Position numbers and translations under genes: made by a program. This document shows positions 12,401 through 17,591 of a stretch of 58,946 nucleotides of DNA, in pieces. Position 1 is the stretch's first letter, and the number at the start of each line of letters is the position of its first letter. This DNA is from an uncultured Lachnospiraceae bacterium (GTDB lineage Bacteria; Bacillota; Clostridia; Lachnospirales; Lachnospiraceae), in assembly GCA_947589095.1 (NCBI GenBank), contig CANQBX010000018.1:1-58946 (forward strand), given 5' to 3'. Under the pieces are notes generated by a model. That model saw nothing but the letters and a program-made list of their open reading frames with translations, was not told the DNA's origin and searched no databases.

Positions 12401-14323
12401 CCGGCCGTGATCCAGATACATGGCCGAAGCCAGTTCCTGCTTCATATCCATCCGGGGTATCATATAGGCCACGTCCCCGGCAATCCTGTCATACGCTCCC
12501 CAGTCTTCACTGCGGACGGCACTCCGGATCGCGCCGGCCACCTCCAGACCCGCGGACAGCTTCTCTTCAGCGATCGCGGAGGGCGAGTACGTCAGATCTG
12601 CCATACGGATATCCGGTCTCTGGGACAGAAGATACGCCTGCGCCAGCGAAGCAAACATCCGTCTCCGCTCTGCCGCGTCCTCCGCTCTGCCGCCCGAATT
12701 GCCCCCCAGCCTCGCAAAAAAGTCTCTCAGTTCCTCGTCGGATATCACCGGTTCATTTCCGCCCATAAACTCGCCGGCCGCATCCGGCCTCTGCATATCG
12801 AACCGCCGCGCCGCCGTCTGCGCACGCCGCACCCGTTCATTCCGCGCCGCACTTGCGACGGTTCTTTCCAGCGAAGACTGGACTGTTTCCACCCGCAGCG
12901 GCGCCAGCTCCGCCGTTCCGTCAGCACGGCGCTTTACCGTGCCGTCCGGAAGTACCTTTTCCAGATCGACCGGCTCCCCGGTCAGGATCCGTACCATCAT
13001 CTCCGCCTTCGCCATCCGCATCGCTTCTTCCGGCGTATCCGTTTCTCCCGCATAATACCTGAGGACATCCGCCATACTGGCGTTCTCCATGCGGATATGT
13101 GAAAATGCGCTGCCGTCCTGCATCTGCTCGGTGCTGAAATACTTGTTAAACGTCCTGTCGAAATTCGCGGCCAGGGTCTGCCGGGCGCTCTCCGAAAGAG
13201 CCGCCGGATCGCTTAACCGGTCGCGGAGCAGACGTTCCCGGTCAGACGGCGACAGATTCCCTACCGCAGACGCCGCTGTAAGCTCCTGCGCAAACCGGCT
13301 GATATCCCGCGCGTCATCCTCTTTCCAGGCAGCCAGATGCAGGACCGCTTCGTCATACTCGCGGTTTTCCATACGCTGCTTAAGCCCGCTGTTCCTCAGA
13401 TTCTGCAGAAACGGGACCATACTGTCCGGATCGATTCCCGACCGGACCAGGCTGTAGTAGAGAAGCCAGGCGTTCGCCCGGTCCGCGCCGCCGGCATAAT
13501 CGGTTGAAAAGCCTTTCAGACTTCCCGCCAGATTCCCTGCCCCATCTCCCCAGGCATACTCTAATATCTCTCCGTCCAGCTCCGCGCTCTGTGTCCAATA
13601 TATCACCGCGCTAAGCATTTTGTTCTTATTCACCGATCCGCTTTCATCAGCGCGATGGAGCCTGTATGCGTTCCAGAAGTCCCTCTGCGCCTTCGTCATT
13701 CCGGAAGTATTCCGGCGGCTAAGCAGCGCCGCCATGTCAGGATCTTTTTCTATCTGCTCAAGCCAGACCGCCATTCGAACCAGATTTTCTCCTTCACGGA
13801 CCGCATTCCGCAAAACGTCTGTCAGGACGCGGTAATCCTCCCTGACCGACGCGTCAGGCGGCAGAAACTCCTCTCTGCGGGCATATTCCTCAATTTTGCT
13901 GACATTATTGACAATCTGGCTCCAGATGATCTCATTATTGACCAATGAGTTCGCATCATCGTGAGACGGAGAAATGACCGTCGGCTCCAGCGTCAGAAAC
14001 TGCTCTTTCCCGTTAATGAACGCGTCGGCCGCGGCCGCATCGCTTGTCAGACCGTCCAGATATTCATTCCATTCCGGCAATGGATGGTTCGGATCCTCCT
14101 TTAAGGCTTTCCATGCGGAATACAGCTTTGAAAAGCCCCAGGCAGGCCGGAAAGGCTCAAGCGCCGGTCCGTTTTCCTGCCCCTGCGGGCCGGTTCTCAA
14201 TTCCAGGACTGTCCTTGCGTCTTGTCCGGTATGGACCTTTTGCTCCACTCCGTTTATCACTTGTGTCGCGACTATTTCCTTCCCCTCGTATGGTTTTAAG
14301 TATGTTCCCGATGGCTTTGGCAT
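3464..14323 (-). CDS. Giant (~3,619 aa) internally repeated protein of unknown function
   Basis: Start chosen at 14323, which has a strong AAGGAGGAGAAG Shine-Dalgarno; an upstream ATG in frame at 14500 lacks one. I do not recognise a family. There is no signal peptide, no membrane segment and no sorting motif, so it is probably cytosolic. It is rich in Arg, Glu and Ala. The N-terminal ~770 residues are duplicated: PSGTYLKPYEGK near residue 3 matches PSGAYLRSYGGK near 772, followed by parallel stretches such as YRVLTDVLRN / YRVLTDVFRN and SGIDPDS / AGIDPDS. A shorter module (RFDMQRPD... near 505, RFDRNRPD... near 2255) is also repeated. A degenerate motif, [FY]-[IV]-D-G-x-S-[VL]-x-[DE]-[YL], recurs along the chain. 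A Pro/Gln/Thr/Ala linker lies near 3055-3130, with a Lys/Pro-rich tail. The reading frame is intact over 10.86 kb, which argues for selection. Confidence 0.9.
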   Translation of the reverse strand: MPKPSGTYLKPYEGKEIVATQVINGVEQKVHTGQDARTVLELRTGPQGQENGPALEPFRPAWGFSKLYSAWKALKEDPNHPLPEWNEYLDGLTSDAAAADAFINGKEQFLTLEPTVISPSHDDANSLVNNEIIWSQIVNNVSKIEEYARREEFLPPDASVREDYRVLTDVLRNAVREGENLVRMAVWLEQIEKDPDMAALLSRRNTSGMTKAQRDFWNAYRLHRADESGSVNKNKMLSAVIYWTQSAELDGEILEYAWGDGAGNLAGSLKGFSTDYAGGADRANAWLLYYSLVRSGIDPDSMVPFLQNLRNSGLKQRMENREYDEAVLHLAAWKEDDARDISRFAQELTAASAVGNLSPSDRERLLRDRLSDPAALSESARQTLAANFDRTFNKYFSTEQMQDGSAFSHIRMENASMADVLRYYAGETDTPEEAMRMAKAEMMVRILTGEPVDLEKVLPDGTVKRRADGTAELAPLRVETVQSSLERTVASAARNERVRRAQTAARRFDMQRPDAAGEFMGGNEPVISDEELRDFFARLGGNSGGRAEDAAERRRMFASLAQAYLLSQRPDIRMADLTYSPSAIAEEKLSAGLEVAGAIRSAVRSEDWGAYDRIAGDVAYMIPRMDMKQELASAMYLDHGREQPYFQDEFRRLMASPANSPRVGALLASTGRFAQDIDALCTVRLTHRSETQREFQRSCRTLEAIGEREGQWLNEELSRPARQAAEDPERDARSAANRQAAEKVRSFIAVDGVLPRNTELINDLQIPEEEDRLRPSGAYLRSYGGKKQKEYVLMPDGSRQRGPDGKPLIREKAEDMRALLEPAAGPNGEELKPQFATAQPAWAFSRLYSAWKNMMDTTEYVRKVPEWETVAAGMQSNTDLANQIAGRNPRFLALDPTFAVASTYSDSVRNYVPNMEAVAERSAAVEEYARRAEFMPADPAIRDDYRVLTDVFRNLVREMDELMRMDAWLEQIDHNRGVQYLCTRDRKRLTPEQRAFVDEYNRQRFGNGESDGIGSLDRDMIEAASGQLEEALKMTEGLLRYAWGETDETLEQVLRGFDFDSRGGAEERPGYTLYYELIRAGIDPDSIRPLVERLRAENIGRRMEERRFDEAVMQLSAWREADAAEIERFAQRIAQEIGTAEPSGAEAARRLRELANGGSADAPAANASGATAGVLSANARATLAANFDRTFGKYFSPQQMSDGTAYRHIRVGGTDMLTLVQSYDNASSASLLEAEEKAKVELMTRLLAGDRIEVEKVLPDGKIVPRYDGAPSRALLRVETSQRSLGRTLEIVEATVGAREAARAGEAARQAESREEARRQETVRATARVREERAGNQRQEFRQLRPAERKARLNRDFTDAYEELMTSRRIASSDQDARNVLGQGYDRAKKELAADGIFDVLAHSALGAREVADIQRAFRGLEAYQASVPAAQAEVFGRCMDLLRRNWGELDQIRYEQEFMRIYPEMGEYLERNARVPVSEGQRPGQAADERMNEEAEKLYRASMMLVQMLRYGVGDSTAGEWQNYFLANDISELEELLEEEGSRLEDFVAMADALHDHIPAAGNRFAAADGIPADMGAMDAEIFAELTSSDAQSGLGRLEPEARQWAAQSFDPVFGRVFGSAERERLAARGMDIYDCIFVDGRSLSDLYRETPERRSYEKMESDMKCRFMQHMLAGARIDVMAADAAGQEKLIPMWPYDSTGTMAESSRVPVRPMPHRLSEDEEDLIRDREEESRRRLGDLLSDPKARRDRTEHIRYARRDREAAPVPERRGLAVPFAAVGAENAVITTALPIGDQRALLSSEKYGGNDGPIFAECLSALWGLQSHRPGGLSGGVYSTRRLRMPADPDRSAEDRRGFEVLQDTFEMTDEMFANILRMTAADIPDRRTMDLLGIRAPEQLFYIDGKSVEEYMRGIPEYADMEPDYRPDSEYLRIFRAEVISATLGGVSPVDIASPEADPVSGNVRSNVRELRVDYSRLPVAMARDRAGLIAAMADRQSYQWGGPRPEGQEGLAHIYPEQFTKEARGRRQEQIAGNIRRNFTPLIHLPGGSEGELTQQQRADYAAVRELSDDRIVNMDSANVERAYPVYEEIRRQLGLGDQETGLLAEAGVVTCEAELFYIDGVSAAEYLWRNRAALRDNNGDPYPDVVASADRQLKAEIAAIAISGRHIVEVGRVAMDAAGNLRAGVTDVHVDLAPLDGRGQDPNAALRASRANRDQESRRERIRGAMQARIDRAAEISYTDGEDMFYRSAARRFDRNRPDMTDDYIFDKTAAGNRMRELFGSEISDEEAGRLVSSMAQMYLLSKDEKYHLSDLADPESLKNEKRDAGREVSEALREGVENGNWQAFDAIAARVSRMVHPTEPAQGQTLPQQPGSVRRLDMKEELAAVMGLDLGRNPAYSQEEFLRLMDSPENSPYVSAVLAYAGHLAGDTLTIRYSMQHELPFAADGADAEATDTLYAIRLVGEHEEQWLNEAQNFRRRADFLSGQRVEEIADLRMSLEDTRRIVAGNGIRHENTLQISGILNQGLRPRIRRTGRELSGQLVRDLAERPFADLGLTDYAYPAVTVAIPQQFNTRTGELGDLVSLANRNRGVDPAGDGMTAAYASMLFDQMFTGGSDPVFGTAYRNRLSAEGMDPLDRIYIEGRSVNDLYREKYRDLAMTDPKRAMDCMKTEFMIRLLQGARIDVAAEQNGVEILSAMALQTDIRDFNRRAWLTVPRGEENFPRFVGATEARQGFTVPPMTAEMAESIYESQWIAADRALRGGNAPALSAGQDGPETRRVRSSWEEKRSADRRDRLTEDVRTGQVADSIAYRMRMADDINETGGADIRNALFRLYADGEGEFKRIFGQNYTRTQDDNSLLNAASGWLDGIIKKATYGEAPRIGTETVPTRLQEMMGYSNTNMTDLFRIDGMTVKEYADAHGLSKMLEGENAETNRKAILASVLVGGEHHVDMIRSGLAANERGENVAYKTGVAGIQIDLSPFDGMVRFYQTRPSRKAERLYGDMSGRSERHQKIRQAADEQLFRALAAEQQEEEAQERRDLAAAAESDRLNRIQGARPAAAQPQPTPAVQPGTTQPAQNPAAQPGSTQPAPTPAAQSGPTQPTPAAQSAPARTPRPQPVKAPRLAPAPQPCTGLKLEDREIAEMLRKEGFQALCHDERRKSLVGILRGRTDEAWLTFGDLRRSLADRSGTPAPQDSRVLQDEYKLLAGLFERLEDLDSPDPVMSPDVPDVMRTDSYKKFKKFLSDVADVLQPDDPKTREKKLNRVSKTMDGLFYALVSIHFPYGMDFSDSEKIADFRQEFTNLANLTRILRDIERAVYPDMRENSAIEAAHNIFDAAVKVYGSDQADTVPDRLVSRYILDQLGIGVGGFIAQRGSIGLVIDTLNEKYADRFRIIQKPEEIAARVDLLLKDDRSSRELERYYIGKDSADKNAKAPVCPIDNKQYYHGLPPAADAASIQESQEWARRGREEARLAERRERLQVYREANRARAENVAENMAVKQEQKPADGNPKRRRASEFVREIRGIANPKPSEKKESAEAKPLEKQTVAGDRNPAPAANPNRRLATELQEEIRGGVKPKTAESKRSEALQQKSAEKKEPMEKKGPAEKKPPEKAPSAGGMK
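4935..5165. repeat. Minisatellite-like repeats encoding a Pro/Gln/Thr/Ala linker in the giant gene
   Basis: Within the giant gene the DNA repeats with a period of about 33-42 bp, encoding units like TQPAQNPAAQPGS, TQPAPTPAAQSGP and TQPTPAAQSAP. The encoded stretch looks like a flexible spacer between the repeated helical modules and the C-terminal domain. Unit number may vary between strains; that is inference. Confidence 0.7.
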
Positions 14324-14514
14324 ATCCTTCTCCTCCTTGTCCTCCGGATCGTCCGGCAGGCCTGTTTTATTCCATTCGGCTGCTTTGCTTCCGGCCATTC
14401 CCCGCGCCCGCGTCTTTCGCGGCGGAAACAGCCGGTCTGCGTTAATTCTGGATCCATCATAACAGGCAAAGGACAACAAATGTACAACACAGCCCGGCAA
14501 TCAGCCGCATTTTT

Positions 14515-14555
14515 CACGCCAAAGACCGGCGGAACGGTTCTTCACCGCCCGCCGG
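14515..14555. repeat. 41-bp hairpin repeat, copy 1 (behind the GH3 gene)
   Basis: The 41 bases from CACGCCAAAGACCGG to CGCCCGCCGG recur without mismatch at 23966-24006. In both places the copy lies just downstream of a minus-strand gene (26 bp past the GH3 stop here, 47 bp past feoB there) and in the same orientation. Each contains GCGG/CCGC arms around a short loop. It may be a dispersed palindromic element reused as a 3' processing or termination signal. Confidence 0.85.
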
Positions 14556-14560
14556 TCTTT
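14521..14560 (-). terminator. Hairpin downstream of the GH3 glycosidase gene
   Basis: AAAGACCGGCGG at 14521-14532 pairs perfectly with CCGCCGGTCTTT at 14549-14560 (12 bp). It lies between the GH3 stop and the upstream region of the giant gene. There is no long U-run on the minus strand, so intrinsic termination is plausible but not certain. Confidence 0.55.
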
Positions 14561-14580
14561 TGCACATTCTTCCCGCCCAA

Positions 14581-16632
14581 CTATCCTACCATATCGCGCC
14601 CGGTCCCCGACTGGGTGTAGGGGGCGTCGCCTGCAAGATAAACCCGGCTCTGCTGCCGGATATCCCGGGAGGAGGCGGCCGCGCTGATCTCATATTCCCC
14701 GCTCTCGACCACCCATTTCCTCATCAGTACGTTGTAATAGGAAAACGCGTCCCTGTCCAGCGTAAACCGCACAGACGCGGTTTCGCCTGCCCGTAGCCAT
14801 ACCTTCCGAAAAGCCTTCAATTCTTTTTCCGCCCTGCGGCGGACAGCGCTGCAGCTTCCCACATAGATCTGAACCGCCTCCGCACCGTCCCGGTCCCCGG
14901 CATTCCGCAGCTGCAGGCTCACTTTCACCGTATCGCCTGCGGTCTCCGTCTCCATCCGGCCGTACTCGAACCGGGTATAGGAAAGCCCGTGCCCGAACGG
15001 ATAGTCGATCTCCTCCGGATGCCGGTCATAGTATCGATATCCGACGGCCTCCCGCTCCCGGTATTCCACCACATTTCCGCTGCCCGGATAATCCAGATCC
15101 GTGCGCATCCGGTTGGGAAATGTCTCCGGAAGCTTTCCGGACGGATTCACCCGCCCGGTCAGCACATCGGCGATCGCTCCGCCCGCACCTTCGCCTGCCA
15201 GCCACATCTGCACCAGACCGCTGACTTTTCTGTGCCAGCCGCCCAGAATCATGGCGCCGCCGGTCTGCATAACGACGACCACCTTTTTCCCGGCGCCGCA
15301 GGCGGCCTCGATCAGCCGCTCATAATTGGGATTGAAGCCAGCCGAACGCCGGTCGAAGCACTCCGTATCCTCCGAGACCATGGAGCCGGCAAATATAAGC
15401 ACCAGCTCCGAATCCCCGACGAACCGCAGGAATTCTCCCTGCTTCGGCCACAGCATGGTATCCGAATACGCTCCTTTTTTGTAGCTTTCCCGATAGAGGA
15501 TCTCAACGCCGTCTCCCAGCGCCTTTTTCAGTTCCGCCAAAGGGCTGTCTATGTATTCCGGCCACGGATACACCTCCGCGCTGCCCTGGCCGCCAATCAG
15601 GGGACGGTCCGCAAATTCACCGATCACCGCAATACGGTGATATTTTTCCGGCGTGACCGGCAGCACCTGATCCTCATTCTTCATCAGAACAATGCCGGCC
15701 GCAGCAATATTTCGAGCCGTCATGTGCTGCTTATCCCGGTCATACGCCCGTTTCTGCGGCGCTTCTCTGCAGACGAACCGCAGGATCCCGAGAGCCGCCC
15801 GGTCGATCGCCTCCATCGACACCGTCCCCTGCTCAAGCGCTTCCTGCAGGGCCGCGACGATGCCGGCATTTTTCGGCATCTGAAGGTCCAGACCGGCAGC
15901 CGCAGCCCGGCCCGGATCGTGGACCGCGCCCCAGTCCGACACCACAAAGCCCTCGTAGCCCCAGTCTTCCCGCAGCACTTCCGTCAGCAGGTACCGGTTT
16001 TCCGAGCACCAGATGGAATGCAGCCGGTTATAGGCGCACATGACGCTGGCCGGCTTTGCTTCCTTCACCGCGATCTCGAATCCTTTCAGGTAAATCTCCC
16101 GCAGCGTGCGAAGATCCGCCTCCACGCTTACGTTTATCCGGTTCTCCTCCTGATTGTTGCAGGCGAAATGCTTCAGGCTGGCGCCGACGCCCAGAGACTG
16201 AAGGCCGCGGATATAGGCGGCTCCCAGCTTGCCGGCCAGCAGCGGATCCTCCGACAAATATTCAAAATTGCGTCCGCAGAGAATATGGCGTTTCATGTTA
16301 ATGCCCGGCGCCAGAAGCAGACGGATCCCTCTCTCAATGCACTCCTCCGCCAGCGCTTCCCCCAGCCGGCAAACGATCTCCTCATCCCAGGAGGCGCCAA
16401 CGCTGCAGAGATTCGGGAAAGCGGTGCAGTTCTGCTCTTCCTCCCCGCGGATCCCGTGAGGGCCGTCGGCCATTCGCACGGCGGGAATTCCCAGCCGCGG
16501 GATCCCGCATGTTCTCATGCTGCCTCCGCCTGTCAGCAAAAGGGCTTTCTCTTCAAATGTCATCTCCCGCAGCAGTTTTGCCGCCTTATCCGTCTGCATT
16601 TCTCCGCTTTCCTGTTCCTTCACCGGCTCCAT
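14581..16632 (-). CDS. Glycoside hydrolase family 3 beta-glycosidase
   Basis: Start placed at 16632 (683 aa), preceded by GGGGAGGAACCGG; longer upstream frames lie in sequence coding for the preceding gene. GH3 hallmarks in order: an N-terminal barrel with KHFACNNQE and the catalytic Asp in GFVVSDWGAVHD; a second alpha/beta domain with VVVVMQTGGAMILGGW and NPSGKLPETFP; and a C-terminal fibronectin-III-like domain beginning after PFGHGLSYTRFEYG. GH3 enzymes retain configuration and remove terminal beta-linked glucose or xylose units. No signal peptide is seen, so it probably acts on imported oligosaccharides in the cytosol. It is the last gene of the sugar cluster, 52 bp after the GDPD gene, consistent with co-transcription and with degradation of whatever the ABC transporter takes up. 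Exact sugar specificity cannot be told. Confidence 0.93.
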   Translation of the reverse strand: MEPVKEQESGEMQTDKAAKLLREMTFEEKALLLTGGGSMRTCGIPRLGIPAVRMADGPHGIRGEEEQNCTAFPNLCSVGASWDEEIVCRLGEALAEECIERGIRLLLAPGINMKRHILCGRNFEYLSEDPLLAGKLGAAYIRGLQSLGVGASLKHFACNNQEENRINVSVEADLRTLREIYLKGFEIAVKEAKPASVMCAYNRLHSIWCSENRYLLTEVLREDWGYEGFVVSDWGAVHDPGRAAAAGLDLQMPKNAGIVAALQEALEQGTVSMEAIDRAALGILRFVCREAPQKRAYDRDKQHMTARNIAAAGIVLMKNEDQVLPVTPEKYHRIAVIGEFADRPLIGGQGSAEVYPWPEYIDSPLAELKKALGDGVEILYRESYKKGAYSDTMLWPKQGEFLRFVGDSELVLIFAGSMVSEDTECFDRRSAGFNPNYERLIEAACGAGKKVVVVMQTGGAMILGGWHRKVSGLVQMWLAGEGAGGAIADVLTGRVNPSGKLPETFPNRMRTDLDYPGSGNVVEYREREAVGYRYYDRHPEEIDYPFGHGLSYTRFEYGRMETETAGDTVKVSLQLRNAGDRDGAEAVQIYVGSCSAVRRRAEKELKAFRKVWLRAGETASVRFTLDRDAFSYYNVLMRKWVVESGEYEISAAASSRDIRQQSRVYLAGDAPYTQSGTGRDMVG

Positions 16633-16684
16633 CCGGTTCCTCCCCGCCTTTCCTTTTCTCTGTGCCTGACTCCCTTTTTCTCCG

Positions 16685-17518
16685 TCAGACCTTCCTGCGC
16701 CGCCCCGTGCTTTCCAGAAACAGCCTGCACGGAAGCAGAAAATCCGTCTGGATGATATCGTAACCCCGGTCCGCCAGCCAGCCCCAGCCCTTTTCCGGGT
16801 CGTCCAGCATGGCCACGTCGTCGCTGTGTCCCGCGGAGAGAGGCTCTCTGTAATCATACAGGATCCCGTTGCCCCAGATAAGCTTTCCCATTCGGTGCAT
16901 CCGCTCGATGTATTCCTGACCGGCCACAGGCGCGTCCTCCGAGTCGAAGACCACCTCCGAACCCAGATAGTTCACATTCCGGTCGGCCATCGTATCAAAC
17001 AGCCGGTCAACCCATTTCACGATCGGCATAAACGGCAGATCCGGCGCGTAGGTCTCGACCGCGTCCACGCACTCCGGCTGACCCGGCGTCTTGACGAGAA
17101 CCTGATCCTGCATCCCCAGCTTTCTGACCAGCCGGGCGATCTGCTCGGGATTGTCCGCAAACTTGTCGATGGCCACGATAGCCCTGCCTCTCAAAAAGGA
17201 GAGCGCCGTTTCCAGACGGACAATATGCCACTCTGTGGCCGTCATGTCGCCATTGGACAGATACAGCTGGTCCACGAACGAGGATCCGTAATTTCTGATG
17301 GAATCCTTCATCCGCAGATGCACCTTCTCCATACCGGGATGCTGTACGTACAGTTCCCCGTCCCTGCTTCTCTCCACATCCAGCTCTACTATATCCGCCC
17401 CCTGCCGGCAGGCGATCTGAAATGCCTGCAGCGAATTGCACGGTATATTTCCGCCGCATACGCCTCTGTGGGCGGCAAGCAGCGTCTTCCTTTCCCTGGC
17501 CTTTTCCTCAATATACAT
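16685..17518 (-). CDS. Glycerophosphodiester phosphodiesterase (GDPD) family protein
   Basis: A 277-aa protein beginning MYIEEKARER, with GGAGGG upstream. GDPD-family features near the N-terminus are AAHRG (H17), VELDV (E45, D47) and a His in YVQHPG (H60), which match the metal and acid/base residues of the TIM-barrel phosphodiesterase. Two departures are visible: NSLQAF where the family usually has PENT-x-AF, and HPG where HD is common. The C-terminus has GYDIIQTDFLLPCRLFL, typical of the last barrel strand (GxDxIxTDxP). No signal peptide, so cytosolic. The usual reaction is hydrolysis of glycerophosphodiesters to glycerol-3-phosphate and an alcohol, but its place inside a sugar-uptake cluster suggests a carbohydrate-linked substrate; that is inference. 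Confidence 0.82.
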   Translation of the reverse strand: MYIEEKARERKTLLAAHRGVCGGNIPCNSLQAFQIACRQGADIVELDVERSRDGELYVQHPGMEKVHLRMKDSIRNYGSSFVDQLYLSNGDMTATEWHIVRLETALSFLRGRAIVAIDKFADNPEQIARLVRKLGMQDQVLVKTPGQPECVDAVETYAPDLPFMPIVKWVDRLFDTMADRNVNYLGSEVVFDSEDAPVAGQEYIERMHRMGKLIWGNGILYDYREPLSAGHSDDVAMLDDPEKGWGWLADRGYDIIQTDFLLPCRLFLESTGRRRKV

Positions 17519-17546
17519 ACCTGGATTTTCCCTCCTTGCGCGGCAG

Positions 17547-17574
17547 CCGGGGCGCGGACCATGCCGCGCCCCGG
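17547..17574. terminator. GC-rich hairpin between the AraC regulator and GDPD genes
   Basis: CCGGGGCGCGG (17547-17557) pairs perfectly with CCGCGCCCCGG (17564-17574), loop of 6. It lies 18 bp past the regulator stop and before the GDPD start. No U-tract follows, so it may act as an mRNA-processing or partial-termination stem that tunes expression inside the cluster. Confidence 0.45.
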
Positions 17575-17591
17575 GCCCGCCTCCCGATGTC

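Noticed and set aside
3434-14462. Many long plus-strand open frames (up to 638 codons) opposite the giant gene
   Set aside because: They are antisense to a GC-rich coding frame, lack ribosome-binding sites and have Arg/Pro/His-rich, low-quality translations.
14989-16755. 588-codon plus-strand frame
   Set aside because: Antisense to the GH3 gene, which has all family motifs; no ribosome-binding site.
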